A program made the translations under genes and the position numbers. This document shows positions 1-5,521 of a stretch of 5,521 nucleotides of DNA, one piece after another. Within the stretch, counting starts at the first letter, position 1, and each line of letters opens with the position of its first letter. Source of the DNA: an uncultured Oscillospiraceae bacterium (GTDB lineage: Bacteria; Bacillota; Clostridia; Oscillospirales; Oscillospiraceae); contig CAKTUT010000119.1 of NCBI GenBank assembly GCA_934621665.1, forward strand, positions 1-5,521. The letters run 5' to 3'. Under the pieces are notes generated by a model. The model searched no databases. It worked only from the letters and a program-made list of their open reading frames with translations, and was not told the DNA's origin.

Positions 1-1594
1 TGCCGCAGGCGGCGATGATGGCCTCCGCCGAGAGGATTCCGTCCACTGCTGCCGACATGATGCCGCCGGCGTAGCCCGCGCCCTCGCCGCAGGGGTAGAG
101 ACCTGAAACGGCGGACTGGCGCGATTCATCGCGAATAATACGGACAGGCGAGGAACTTCTGGTTTCGGGTGCGGTCATAACGGCATCTGGCGCGGCAAAG
201 CCGTGCAGACGGCGGTCAAGCTCGGGCAGTGCCTGCTCCAGAACACCGGTGATGCGCGGCGGGAGCACGTCGTGCAGATCACAGAGCGTCACGCCGGGGC
301 GGTAAGTTGGCTGAACAGCGCCAAGCGCTGTGGACGCGCGGTGCGCAAGAAAATCGCCGACCAGCTGCGCCGGGGCGCGATAGTCCCCGCCGCCCGCACG
401 GAATGCAGCTTGCTCCAGCTGGCGCTGCCAGTACATACCGCCAAGCGTCGATTTGTCGGGGAAATCCTCGGGGTTCAGCGTGACGAGCAGTGCGGCGTTG
501 GCGTTTTCGCCGTCGCGTGCGTGGTTGCTCATGCCATTTGTTACCACGCCGCCCGTCTCCGACGCGGAGGCGACCACATGGCCGCCGGGACACATACAAA
601 ACGTATATGCCGAGCCGCCGGATGGCAGATGCACGTTCAGCTTATAGTCCGCTGCCGGAAGATTTGGGTTTCCGGCAAACGCACCGTATTGGCTCTCATC
701 AATCAGCTGCTGCGGGTGCTCGATACGCACGCCCATGGAAAAAGGCTTCGGTTCCATCGGAATGCCGGACGACAGCAGCATTTCAAACGTGTCGCGCGCG
801 CTGTGGCCAATGGCCAACACAACATGCTGCGTTTCAAAGCGGAGTGTTTCGCTGCCACATTCGGCGCGCACGGCACAGATGTGTCCGCCCTGCGTTTCAA
901 GGCCGGTCAGGCGTGTATTAAAGTACACTTCGCCGCCAAAGTGGACAATGCGCTCGCGCAGGTTCTGCACGACGGTAACGAGCACATCCGTGCCGATGTG
1001 CGGCTTGGCGTCAAACAGAATTTCTCCGCCCGCACCCGCGTCGGCAAAGCGCTCAAGTACCCAGCCGATGCGGATATTTTTTGTGCCGGTGTTGAGCTTG
1101 CCATCAGAGAACGTGCCCGCGCCGCCCTCGCCGAACTGGACATTGCACGACGGGTCAAGCTCACCTGTCTGCCAGAAGTGCTTGACCTTTTCCTGCCGCT
1201 GCTGCGCGTCAAGACCGCGCTCCAGGACAATCGGACGAAGCCCCGCCTCAGCCAGCACGAGCGCGGCGAACATTCCCGCAGGTCCAAAACCCACGACAAC
1301 CGGGCGCTGTGCGGGAAGCGTTGATGGGAGCGGCGGCTGATAGACCGGGTCGGCGGTAAGAGAAGCCTTTTGACAGCGCGCCGCCTTTAAAACCTTGTCC
1401 TCGCGTCCCTTGACCAGCACGTCCACGGTGTAGATGATGCGCACGTCGTTTTTCTTTCGCGCGTCAATAGAGCGGCGGCGGATATCCAGCTGGCGGATGT
1501 CCTGCGGCCGGATGTGCAGAAGCCGTGCAGCGGCGGACGCGAGATGCGACGCGTCCTGATCGGGGGAGAGGGAGATATCTCGAATTCGTATCAT
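1..1594 (-). CDS. COG2509-type NAD(P)/FAD-dependent oxidoreductase (3' end runs off window)
   Basis: Reading leftwards from ATG at 1594, 531 codons are open with no stop before the window edge. The protein has an N-terminal cap of about 95 residues (RSIDARKK at 41-48), then a Rossmann FAD/NAD site (GFGPAGMFAAL; glycines 102, 104, 107) with E125 at the end of the second strand. Next come the family block GEGGAGTFSDGKL (155-167), CMCPGGHVVASA (333-344), and a C-terminal FAD-closing block CGEGAGYAGGIMSAAVDG (502-519). These identify the uncharacterised COG2509 FAD-dependent family, whose members are about 530-540 residues, so only a few residues and the stop are probably missing. No signal peptide or membrane segment is seen, so it is presumably cytosolic. 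The substrate is unknown. The start is supported by AAGGA six nucleotides upstream. It lies 11 nt after the stop of another flavoprotein gene and is probably co-transcribed and translationally coupled with it. Confidence 0.93.
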   Translation of the reverse strand, partial: MIRIRDISLSPDQDASHLASAAARLLHIRPQDIRQLDIRRRSIDARKKNDVRIIYTVDVLVKGREDKVLKAARCQKASLTADPVYQPPLPSTLPAQRPVVVGFGPAGMFAALVLAEAGLRPIVLERGLDAQQRQEKVKHFWQTGELDPSCNVQFGEGGAGTFSDGKLNTGTKNIRIGWVLERFADAGAGGEILFDAKPHIGTDVLVTVVQNLRERIVHFGGEVYFNTRLTGLETQGGHICAVRAECGSETLRFETQHVVLAIGHSARDTFEMLLSSGIPMEPKPFSMGVRIEHPQQLIDESQYGAFAGNPNLPAADYKLNVHLPSGGSAYTFCMCPGGHVVASASETGGVVTNGMSNHARDGENANAALLVTLNPEDFPDKSTLGGMYWQRQLEQAAFRAGGGDYRAPAQLVGDFLAHRASTALGAVQPTYRPGVTLCDLHDVLPPRITGVLEQALPELDRRLHGFAAPDAVMTAPETRSSSPVRIIRDESRQSAVSGLYPCGEGAGYAGGIMSAAVDGILSAEAIIAACG

Positions 1595-1600
1595 GCTTGT

Positions 1601-1605
1601 TCCTT
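1601..1605 (-). promoter_or_regulatory. Shine-Dalgarno site of the COG2509 gene
   Basis: AAGGA lies six nucleotides before the ATG at 1594 and directly follows the upstream gene's TGA stop (1606-1608). A ribosome terminating on the upstream gene would sit on this site, which fits coupled translation of the two flavoproteins. Confidence 0.75.
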
Positions 1606-2823
1606 TCATTCCTGCGTGCCAAGCGCACCGGCCAGATGGCCGGACGACCACGCCCACTGCAGATTGTAGCCGCCGCAGTCACCGTCAATGTCCAGCACCT
1701 CGCCGCAGGCGAAAACGCCCGGTGCGATGCGGCTTTCCAGCGTATCGGCGCGGAACTGCGACGTCAGAATGCCGCCCGCCGTGACCTGCGCGCTGTCCAT
1801 GCCCATGAGGCCGGTAACCTCCAGCGCATAGCACTTTGTCAGCGCAATTGCGTCGCGAAGCTCGTCATCGGTCACGCCGCAAAGATTCTTGTGCACATCA
1901 ATTCCAGCGCGGCGAACAATTGTCTTGCCAAGGCGCGTCTGCAAAAGACCGGTAAAGAGCTCCTCGGCGGAAACCTGCGCAAAGCGCTCACGCCGCGCCT
2001 GCAAAAGAGATAGCAGCGTGTCCGGTGCATAGTCGCGGCAGAAGTCGATCAAAAGCGTTTTGACGCCGTCCGATTCCGAGACAGCGCGCGAGAGCGCAAA
2101 CGCGGCTGGGCCTGAAACACCGAACTCGGTAAATTGCAGTTCACCCTCGGTAAATGCGGCTGTGTGGCCGCCCGCTTTCAGACTCAGCCGACCGTCGGCA
2201 CGCACGCCCTTGAGTGCCCGCACCCATGTGGGCTCGGTTTTGATCTGCGTCAGACTGGGGTGGAGCGGCGAACACGTATGGCCGAGCTGCTCCAACAGCC
2301 GATAGCCGAGCTCCGTTCCGCCAAGCTTCCGCCCGGCACAGCCGCCAGCGGCCAGAATCAGCCGGTCGGCGAACCAGCCCTTGCCGTCAACCGCCGTGAC
2401 CTGATAGCCGCGCGCCTTTTTGCGCACGCTCTCAATTTCACAGCCGCATACCACTGTCACGCCCGCGCTTTCCAGCGCGAAGCGCAGCACATCGACAACG
2501 CTTCCCGCCTGATCGGAGCGAGGATAGACGCGTCCGGAGGGCTCGGTGACGGTGAGCAGTCCGAGATCCTGAAAAAATGCCAGCGTATCGTCAACAGAAA
2601 AAGCCGAGAGTGCCGGCTGAACAAACGATGGCGTTGTACCGTGATAATTTGTTGATGTCAGATTGCGGTTTGTCAGATTGCAGCGGCCGTTGCCGGTGGC
2701 AAGAAGCTTTCTGCCCACGCGCGACTGCCGCTCGAGAACGGTGACCTGCGCGTTTGGAAGCGTAGAGGCGCGCAGCGCGGCCATCATGCCGCTGGCACCG
2801 CCGCCGATGATGATGACTTTCAT
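1606..2823 (-). CDS. HI0933/BaiN/YhiN-family FAD-dependent oxidoreductase
   Basis: This is a 405-residue flavoprotein of the HI0933 family (TIGR00275-like, usual length about 400). Visible are the FAD dinucleotide site GGGASG (7-12), E31 for ribose binding, the hallmark GRKLLATGNGRCNLTN (38-53), the mid-domain GELQFTEFGVSGPA (227-240), GMDSAQVTAGGI (341-352), and the C-terminal CGEVLDIDGDCGGYNLQWAWSSG region (373-395). Family functions on record differ. C. scindens BaiN was reported as a bile-acid dehydro-intermediate reductase, a role later questioned. E. coli YhiN was reported as RdsA, making dihydrouridine in 23S rRNA. Nothing here suggests bile-acid genes, so the rRNA role is the better guess, but the substrate is unproven. 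The reading frame opens 37 codons further up, at 2934. ATG 2823 is chosen because it starts exactly at the Rossmann strand (MKVIIIGGG), has GAGG eight nucleotides upstream, and lies downstream of a promoter that sits inside the longer frame. It is the first gene of a two-gene unit. Confidence 0.94.
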   Translation of the reverse strand: MKVIIIGGGASGMMAALRASTLPNAQVTVLERQSRVGRKLLATGNGRCNLTNRNLTSTNYHGTTPSFVQPALSAFSVDDTLAFFQDLGLLTVTEPSGRVYPRSDQAGSVVDVLRFALESAGVTVVCGCEIESVRKKARGYQVTAVDGKGWFADRLILAAGGCAGRKLGGTELGYRLLEQLGHTCSPLHPSLTQIKTEPTWVRALKGVRADGRLSLKAGGHTAAFTEGELQFTEFGVSGPAAFALSRAVSESDGVKTLLIDFCRDYAPDTLLSLLQARRERFAQVSAEELFTGLLQTRLGKTIVRRAGIDVHKNLCGVTDDELRDAIALTKCYALEVTGLMGMDSAQVTAGGILTSQFRADTLESRIAPGVFACGEVLDIDGDCGGYNLQWAWSSGHLAGALGTQE

Positions 2824-2831
2824 GCGGTTTG

Positions 2832-2835
2832 CCTC
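2832..2835 (-). promoter_or_regulatory. Shine-Dalgarno site that fixes the HI0933-family start
   Basis: GAGG on the minus strand is spaced eight nucleotides from ATG 2823. The alternative upstream start at 2934 lies 5' of the predicted transcription start (about 2850), so it would not be in the mRNA. Confidence 0.7.
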
Positions 2836-2856
2836 AATTCTATAGCGAATAACACC

Positions 2857-2885
2857 AGTATAAACGAAATCCATCGGTTTCTCAA
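2857..2885 (-). promoter_or_regulatory. Sigma-A-type promoter for the two-flavoprotein unit
   Basis: On the minus strand, TTGAGA (2885-2880) and TATACT (2862-2857) are separated by exactly 17 nt, each matching the consensus hexamer at five of six positions. Predicted transcription starts near 2850, giving a leader of about 27 nt that contains the GAGG ribosome-binding site. The call is sequence-only; the spacing, the near-consensus boxes and the position right before the start codon make it strong. Confidence 0.8.
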
Positions 2886-2927
2886 GCGTAAAAGCGAAGA
2901 AGCAGCGCCGGTACGCCACGTATATTT

Positions 2928-2945
2928 TCTGCAAATAAATGCAGA
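2928..2945. repeat. Hyphenated palindrome between divergent promoters (possible operator)
   Basis: TCTGCA (2928-2933) and TGCAGA (2940-2945) are perfect inverted arms around a 6-nt A/T-rich centre (AATAAA). The 18-bp element sits between the two back-to-back promoters, 17 bp before the ylmH -35 box and about 42 bp beyond the -35 box of the leftward unit. The size and symmetry suit a dimeric repressor or activator, but no regulator gene is in the window and a six-base arm can arise by chance. Confidence 0.35.
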
Positions 2946-2962
2946 TAAACGAAAAAAGACTC

Positions 2963-2991
2963 TTTACCTTTTTAAATCAGTGTGTTAGAAT
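2963..2991 (+). promoter_or_regulatory. Extended -10 promoter for the ylmH-DUF896-brnQ operon
   Basis: TTTACC (2963-2968) and TAGAAT (2986-2991) are 17 nt apart, and TG at 2983-2984 supplies the extended -10 element (TGTTAGAAT). Predicted transcription starts near 2998, leaving about 28 nt of leader that carries the strong ribosome-binding site of ylmH. Because the -10 box overlaps the possible upstream start at 2982, that start cannot be translated from this promoter. Confidence 0.75.
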
Positions 2992-3015
2992 ATGCAAAAC
3001 GTCAAACGGCGAAAC

Positions 3016-3024
3016 GAGGTGAGG
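3016..3024 (+). promoter_or_regulatory. Strong Shine-Dalgarno site deciding the ylmH start
   Basis: GAGGTGAGG ends two nucleotides before ATG 3027. Its AGGTGA part (3018-3022 with the preceding A) pairs with the 3' end of 16S rRNA at good spacing. It supports 3027 as the start rather than an in-frame start at 2982. Confidence 0.8.
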
Positions 3025-3026
3025 AC

Positions 3027-3812
3027 ATGGATTGGAAACAGGAGCTTGCGCATCTGGCACAGGACAAGGATGAGGCAATGCTGCTGACGCACGTATGCGA
3101 CCGGCTTTCCGGTGCAGTGCAGCGGGATATCCCCGCGTCTACCTGCTTCCTGTCCCCGCGTGAGCAGGCACTGGTAAGTCAGCTGCTGCGCGGTCTGCCG
3201 CTCACATTCTTCGGCGGGCTGGATTACAGCGAGCGCAAGGTCTGCTGCTATCTGCCGGAGTATCTGGGTGAGAGCTGGCTCATGTCCGATGACGGTCCTG
3301 TCGCCGCAATACGCGCGGAGTTTTATGCCGCCGAGCATCCCGGCCACCGGGATTTTCTTGGCGCGTTGATGGGCTGCGGTGTCAAGCGTGAGACCATCGG
3401 CGATATCTATGTTGCCGAGGGCAGCTGTGACCTTTTGGTTACACGCGAGATGCTGCCGTATCTGCTGCAAAACTTTACTTCCGCCGGACGCACGCACCTT
3501 AGTGTAAGGGGGCTCTCCCTGTCAGAGGTTCGCGCGCCGGAGGCCAAAACCAGAACCATCCGCGACACGGTATCGTCGCTGCGGCTGGACAGTGTGGTCG
3601 CCTCCGGCTTCGGGCTCAGCCGCGCAAAAGCGGCCAGTGCAGTAGAAAGCGGGAAAACCGAGCTCAATCATATGCCGTGCATAAAGCCTGACCGGCCAGT
3701 TTCGGCGGGCGATACCGTCAGCGTGCGCGGGCTTGGAAAGCTCCGTCTTGATGAAGTACTCGGAAATACGAAAAAGGGGAGAACCGGCATCCAAATCAGC
3801 CGGTTTGTATAA
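3027..3812 (+). CDS. ylmH: YlmH-family S4-domain RNA-binding protein
   Basis: The protein has 261 residues, close to B. subtilis YlmH (about 257). The N-terminal and middle domains (about 1-170) contain the family signature HRDFLGALMGCGVKRETIGDI (107-127). The C-terminal S4 RNA-binding domain (about 184-245) is seen in LRLDSVVASGFGLSRAKAASAV (185-206), followed by SGKTELNH and the GDTVSVRGLGKLRL strand (228-241). YlmH homologs bind the 50S subunit and peptidyl-tRNA and have been linked to ribosome quality control after subunit splitting, acting like RqcP; a cytosolic, ribosome-bound role is likely here. In Bacillus the gene lies with sepF and divIVA in the division cluster, whereas here it heads an operon with a DUF896 gene and brnQ. 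The start at 3027 is chosen from the GAGGTGAGG site and the promoter position. The TAA stop is four nucleotides before the next ATG. Confidence 0.95.
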   Translation: MDWKQELAHLAQDKDEAMLLTHVCDRLSGAVQRDIPASTCFLSPREQALVSQLLRGLPLTFFGGLDYSERKVCCYLPEYLGESWLMSDDGPVAAIRAEFYAAEHPGHRDFLGALMGCGVKRETIGDIYVAEGSCDLLVTREMLPYLLQNFTSAGRTHLSVRGLSLSEVRAPEAKTRTIRDTVSSLRLDSVVASGFGLSRAKAASAVESGKTELNHMPCIKPDRPVSAGDTVSVRGLGKLRLDEVLGNTKKGRTGIQISRFV

Positions 3813-3816
3813 AACC
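3776..3816 (+). promoter_or_regulatory. Possible hairpin-bridged ribosome-binding site of the DUF896 gene
   Basis: No Shine-Dalgarno lies in the usual place before ATG 3817; the preceding bases are A/T-rich. GGGGAG sits at 3776-3781, 35 nt upstream. Between them AACCGGC (3782-3788) and GCCGGTT (3799-3805) can form a perfect 7-bp stem with a 10-nt loop. When folded, GGGGAG would lie 11 unpaired nucleotides from the ATG. The same bases encode the last residues of YlmH, so the stem may be fortuitous and simple stop-start coupling across the 4-nt gap may be enough. Confidence 0.35.
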
Positions 3817-4062
3817 ATGAATCAGGAAAAAATCGACCGTATCAATGCCCTTGCCCGCAAGGCAAAGCAGGACGGTCTGACCGAGGAAGAGCTTTTGGAA
3901 CGCGATCTTCTGCGTAAGGAGTATATCCAGTCTGTCAAAGAGAGCCTTTGCGCGCATCTTGACAACACTTGGGTAATCGACAACCGCGGAAAGCGTCGCA
4001 AGCTCTCTGAGCATTCGGCGCTTGACCGCAATGCGAAAGAGAGAGGTACTAATGAAACGTAG
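3817..4062 (+). CDS. DUF896 (YnzC-like) small protein
   Basis: This 81-residue soluble, highly charged protein matches the DUF896 family in its first 55 or so residues: KIDRINALARKAKQDGLTEEE (5-25), then ERDLLRKEYIQSVKESLCAHLDN (28-50) and the short VIDNRGK strand (53-59). B. subtilis YnzC, about 77 residues, is a two-helix hairpin encoded in the SOS-induced yneA-yneB-ynzC operon; its biochemical role is unknown. The tail (60-81) is basic then mixed-charge and probably disordered. The start codon is four nucleotides after the ylmH stop and lacks a nearby Shine-Dalgarno, so translation probably depends on coupling to ylmH. Its last 11 nucleotides overlap the start of brnQ. No LexA-like GAAC-N4-GTTC box was seen at the operon promoter, so SOS control is not supported here. 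Confidence 0.9.
   Translation: MNQEKIDRINALARKAKQDGLTEEELLERDLLRKEYIQSVKESLCAHLDNTWVIDNRGKRRKLSEHSALDRNAKERGTNET
4042..4046 (+). promoter_or_regulatory. Shine-Dalgarno site deciding the brnQ start
   Basis: AGAGG lies five nucleotides before ATG 4052, inside the end of the DUF896 gene. The other in-frame candidates, TTG 4022 and ATG 4031, have no purine-rich site before them, so 4052 is preferred. Confidence 0.7.
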
Positions 4063-5407
4063 ATTAACTTCAAAAGAATATATATACATCGCAAGCATGC
4101 TGTTTGGCATGTTTTTCGGCGCGGGAAACCTGATTTTCCCGGTCTTTATGGGACAGATGGCGGGCAGTCACGTCTGGCGCGCCATTCTCGGCTTTTTGAT
4201 TACGGGCGTCGGTCTGCCGCTGATGGGCGTGGCCGCGCTTGGCATCAGCCGCAGCACCGGACTGTTCGATCTGAGCAGCAAGGTCAGCCGGCCTTATGCC
4301 ATGTTCTTTACGTGCCTGCTGTATCTGACGATCGGGCCGTTTTTCGCCATTCCGCGCTGCGCCACTACGTCGTTTACCGTGGGACTTGAGCAGCTGCTGC
4401 CGGGAAGCACAAACACGGGGCTGTTTTTGCTGCTGTTCACGCTGGCGTTTTTTATCGCCGCCATGCTGTTTTCACTCTATCCGGGCAAAATCCTTACATG
4501 GGTCGGCAAAATCCTCAATCCGTTCTTCCTGCTGTTTTTGAGCATCCTTGTGATTGTGGCGCTGCTGCATCCCACGGCGAGAATCGCGGATGTCGCACCG
4601 ATTGGCAAGTATAACACCCAGCCGTTCTTTACGGGCTTTCTGGAGGGCTATAACACGATGGATGCACTGGCAAGCCTTGCCTTTGGCATTGTTGTGGTGC
4701 AGGTTATCCGAAGCCTCGGCGTGGAAGAGCCGGGCGCAGTGGCGACGAACACGGTGTTTGCCGGTGTGTTCAGCTGTCTTTTGATGGCGGTTATTTACTT
4801 TGCCGTGACGATTGTCGGCACACAGAGCCGCGGCGCACTTGATGCGGCGGAAAACGGCGGCATCGCCTTTGCGCAGATTGCACGGCACTATCTCGGCACG
4901 CCGGGACTGGTTATTCTGGCCATTACAGTAACGCTGGCGTGCCTGAAAACGGCGGTCGGGCTGATTACCAGCTGTGCCGAGACATTCTCGGCGATCTTCC
5001 CTAAAGGACCGACCTATCGCGTGTGGGCTGTGATTTTCAGCGTCATGTCACTGCTGTTTTCCAACTTTGGTCTCAGCAAAATCATCAGCTACTCTCTGCC
5101 CGTGCTGATGTTCCTGTATCCGCTGGCCATTACGCTGGTGGTGCTGGCGCTGTGTGGGCGGCTGTTTGGGCATGATACGCGTGTGTACCGTTGGACAACC
5201 GGCTTTACGCTGGTGGCGGCGCTGTATGACCTTTGCAATGCGCTTCCGGCAGAAACGCTGTGCGCGCTGCATCTGGATGGTGCGGTGAAAGCAGTGGGCA
5301 GCGTGCTTCCGCTGACGGAGCTTGGACTTGGCTGGATCTGCCCGGCACTGGCGGGACTGGCTATTGGCCTGTGTCTCCACTGGCTGCGCCCAGCAAAGCG
5401 CGCATAA
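4052..5407 (+). CDS. brnQ: Branched-chain amino acid:cation symporter (LIVCS family)
   Basis: The 451-residue, strongly hydrophobic protein has the usual BrnQ length (about 430-450) and a pattern compatible with 12 membrane helices. The family signature in the first helix is FGMFFGAGNLIFP (18-30); other conserved blocks are IPRCATTSF (100-108), FLEGYNTMDALASLAFGIV (196-214), TLACLKTAVGLITSCAETF (294-312) and SNFGLSKIISYSLPVLMF (337-354). Known members import leucine, isoleucine and valine with Na+ or H+ across the cytoplasmic membrane; the coupling ion cannot be told from sequence alone. There is no cleavable signal peptide, and the short basic N-terminus (MKRR) fits an inside start. The ATG overlaps the DUF896 gene by 11 nt, implying coupled translation. 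The gene ends in tandem stops (TAA at 5405-5407, TAG at 5408-5410) and is followed directly by a terminator. No T-box or leucine-type leader precedes it, so control must come from the operon promoter. Confidence 0.96.
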   Translation: MKRRLTSKEYIYIASMLFGMFFGAGNLIFPVFMGQMAGSHVWRAILGFLITGVGLPLMGVAALGISRSTGLFDLSSKVSRPYAMFFTCLLYLTIGPFFAIPRCATTSFTVGLEQLLPGSTNTGLFLLLFTLAFFIAAMLFSLYPGKILTWVGKILNPFFLLFLSILVIVALLHPTARIADVAPIGKYNTQPFFTGFLEGYNTMDALASLAFGIVVVQVIRSLGVEEPGAVATNTVFAGVFSCLLMAVIYFAVTIVGTQSRGALDAAENGGIAFAQIARHYLGTPGLVILAITVTLACLKTAVGLITSCAETFSAIFPKGPTYRVWAVIFSVMSLLFSNFGLSKIISYSLPVLMFLYPLAITLVVLALCGRLFGHDTRVYRWTTGFTLVAALYDLCNALPAETLCALHLDGAVKAVGSVLPLTELGLGWICPALAGLAIGLCLHWLRPAKRA

Positions 5408-5417
5408 TAGAGATATC

Positions 5418-5449
5418 CCCCGGACTGCAGAACGCAGTCCGGGGTTTTT
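5418..5449 (+). terminator. Intrinsic terminator of the ylmH-DUF896-brnQ operon
   Basis: CCCCGGACTGC (5418-5428) and GCAGTCCGGGG (5434-5444) form a perfect 11-bp, GC-rich stem with a 5-nt loop (AGAAC), followed at once by TTTTT (5445-5449). It begins 10 nt after the brnQ TAA. There is no A-run on the left flank, so it should work only for rightward transcription. Confidence 0.96.
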
Positions 5450-5479
5450 GCTTGCGGTCAGCCGGATTTGTGAGAGAAT

Positions 5480-5490
5480 CGTGCAGCACG
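5480..5490. repeat. Short palindrome next to the right-edge promoter
   Basis: CGTGC and GCACG flank a single A, ending one base before the -35 box at 5492. It could be a half of an operator or chance; the arms are only 5 bp. Confidence 0.2.
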
Positions 5491-5491
5491 C

Positions 5492-5520
5492 TTGACAGCG
5501 CGGCAGTTTGGACGTAAGAT
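5492..5520 (+). promoter_or_regulatory. Candidate promoter for a gene beyond the window
   Basis: A perfect TTGACA (5492-5497) is followed after exactly 17 nt by TAAGAT (5515-5520), which keeps the key T1, A2, A5 and T6 of the -10 consensus. It lies just after an operon terminator, where a new transcription unit is expected. The stretch 5450-5521 holds no other recognisable gene; an ATG ends at the last base of the window but lies in the -10 box and is unlikely to be a start from this promoter. Confidence 0.55.
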
Positions 5521-5521
5521 G

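Noticed and set aside
203..1324. A 373-codon open frame on the plus strand
   Set aside because: It lies wholly antisense to the COG2509 gene, whose domain motifs are unmistakable. The antisense translation is rich in Arg, Ala, His and Cys with no recognisable domain, as expected of shadows in GC-rich codons.
2134..2655. Plus-strand open frame of 173 codons
   Set aside because: It is antisense to the HI0933-family gene and has no domain, no clear ribosome-binding site and low-complexity composition typical of a shadow frame.
1606..2823. Bile-acid 7-dehydroxylation (bai) operon
   Set aside because: Only one BaiN-like family member is present, the family is widespread in bacteria without bile-acid metabolism, and no other bai genes are in the window.
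2886..2962. Riboswitch, T-box or small RNA in the divergent intergenic region
   Set aside because: The predicted leaders are only about 27-28 nt on each side, too short for such elements. Apart from the 18-bp palindrome no stable structure was seen.
2982..3026. Upstream in-frame start adding 15 residues to YlmH
   Set aside because: The start overlaps the predicted -10 box, the extra residues are not family-like, and a strong Shine-Dalgarno precedes ATG 3027.
2824..3026. LexA/SOS box expected from the YnzC link to the SOS operon in Bacillus
   Set aside because: No GAAC-N4-GTTC-like element was found near the operon promoter; the palindrome present has a different sequence.
3782..3812. Stem-loop at the end of ylmH as an intrinsic terminator
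   Set aside because: The 7-bp stem has a 10-nt loop and is followed by TGTATAAAA rather than a T-run, and the DUF896 gene begins at once. Read-through is expected.
4022..4051. Upstream starts (TTG 4022, ATG 4031) for BrnQ
   Set aside because: Neither has a Shine-Dalgarno, while ATG 4052 has AGAGG at 5 nt and gives the usual short basic N-terminus.

Overview
The window reads as an ordinary chromosomal segment of a fairly GC-rich, low-GC-phylum (Bacillota/Firmicutes) anaerobe, probably a Clostridia member of the Oscillospiraceae/Ruminococcaceae type. This is inferred from the gene families (YlmH, DUF896/YnzC, a COG2509 flavoprotein, an HI0933/BaiN flavoprotein), the purine-rich Shine-Dalgarno sites, the consensus sigma-A-type promoters and the GC-rich third codon positions. 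No mobile element, CRISPR array, tRNA or rRNA is visible.

Left half (about 1-2885, minus strand): a two-gene unit read leftwards. A strong candidate promoter (TTGAGA-17 nt-TATACT) at 2857-2885 drives a 405-residue HI0933-family flavoprotein. Homologs have been called BaiN, YtfP or YhiN/RdsA. Eleven nucleotides after its stop begins a 531+ residue COG2509 FAD-dependent protein that leaves the window at its extreme C-terminus.

Centre (2824-3026): a 203-bp divergent intergenic region with back-to-back promoters and an 18-bp hyphenated palindrome between them.

Right half (3027-5449, plus strand): a three-gene operon, ylmH (S4-domain ribosome-associated protein), a DUF896 small protein and brnQ (branched-chain amino acid symporter). 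The genes are tightly packed (4-nt gap, then an 11-nt overlap) and end in a textbook intrinsic terminator. A TTGACA-17-TAAGAT promoter at the right edge points to a further gene outside the window.

Functional reading: one flavoprotein family and YlmH both have homologs that act on the large ribosomal subunit (23S rRNA dihydrouridine synthesis and ribosome quality control), so the divergent pair may be ribosome-related. This is inference. No clearly new biological system is evident. The points most worth checking are a hairpin that could bring a distant Shine-Dalgarno next to the DUF896 start, the palindrome in the divergent promoter region, and the operon that joins ylmH, DUF896 and brnQ.
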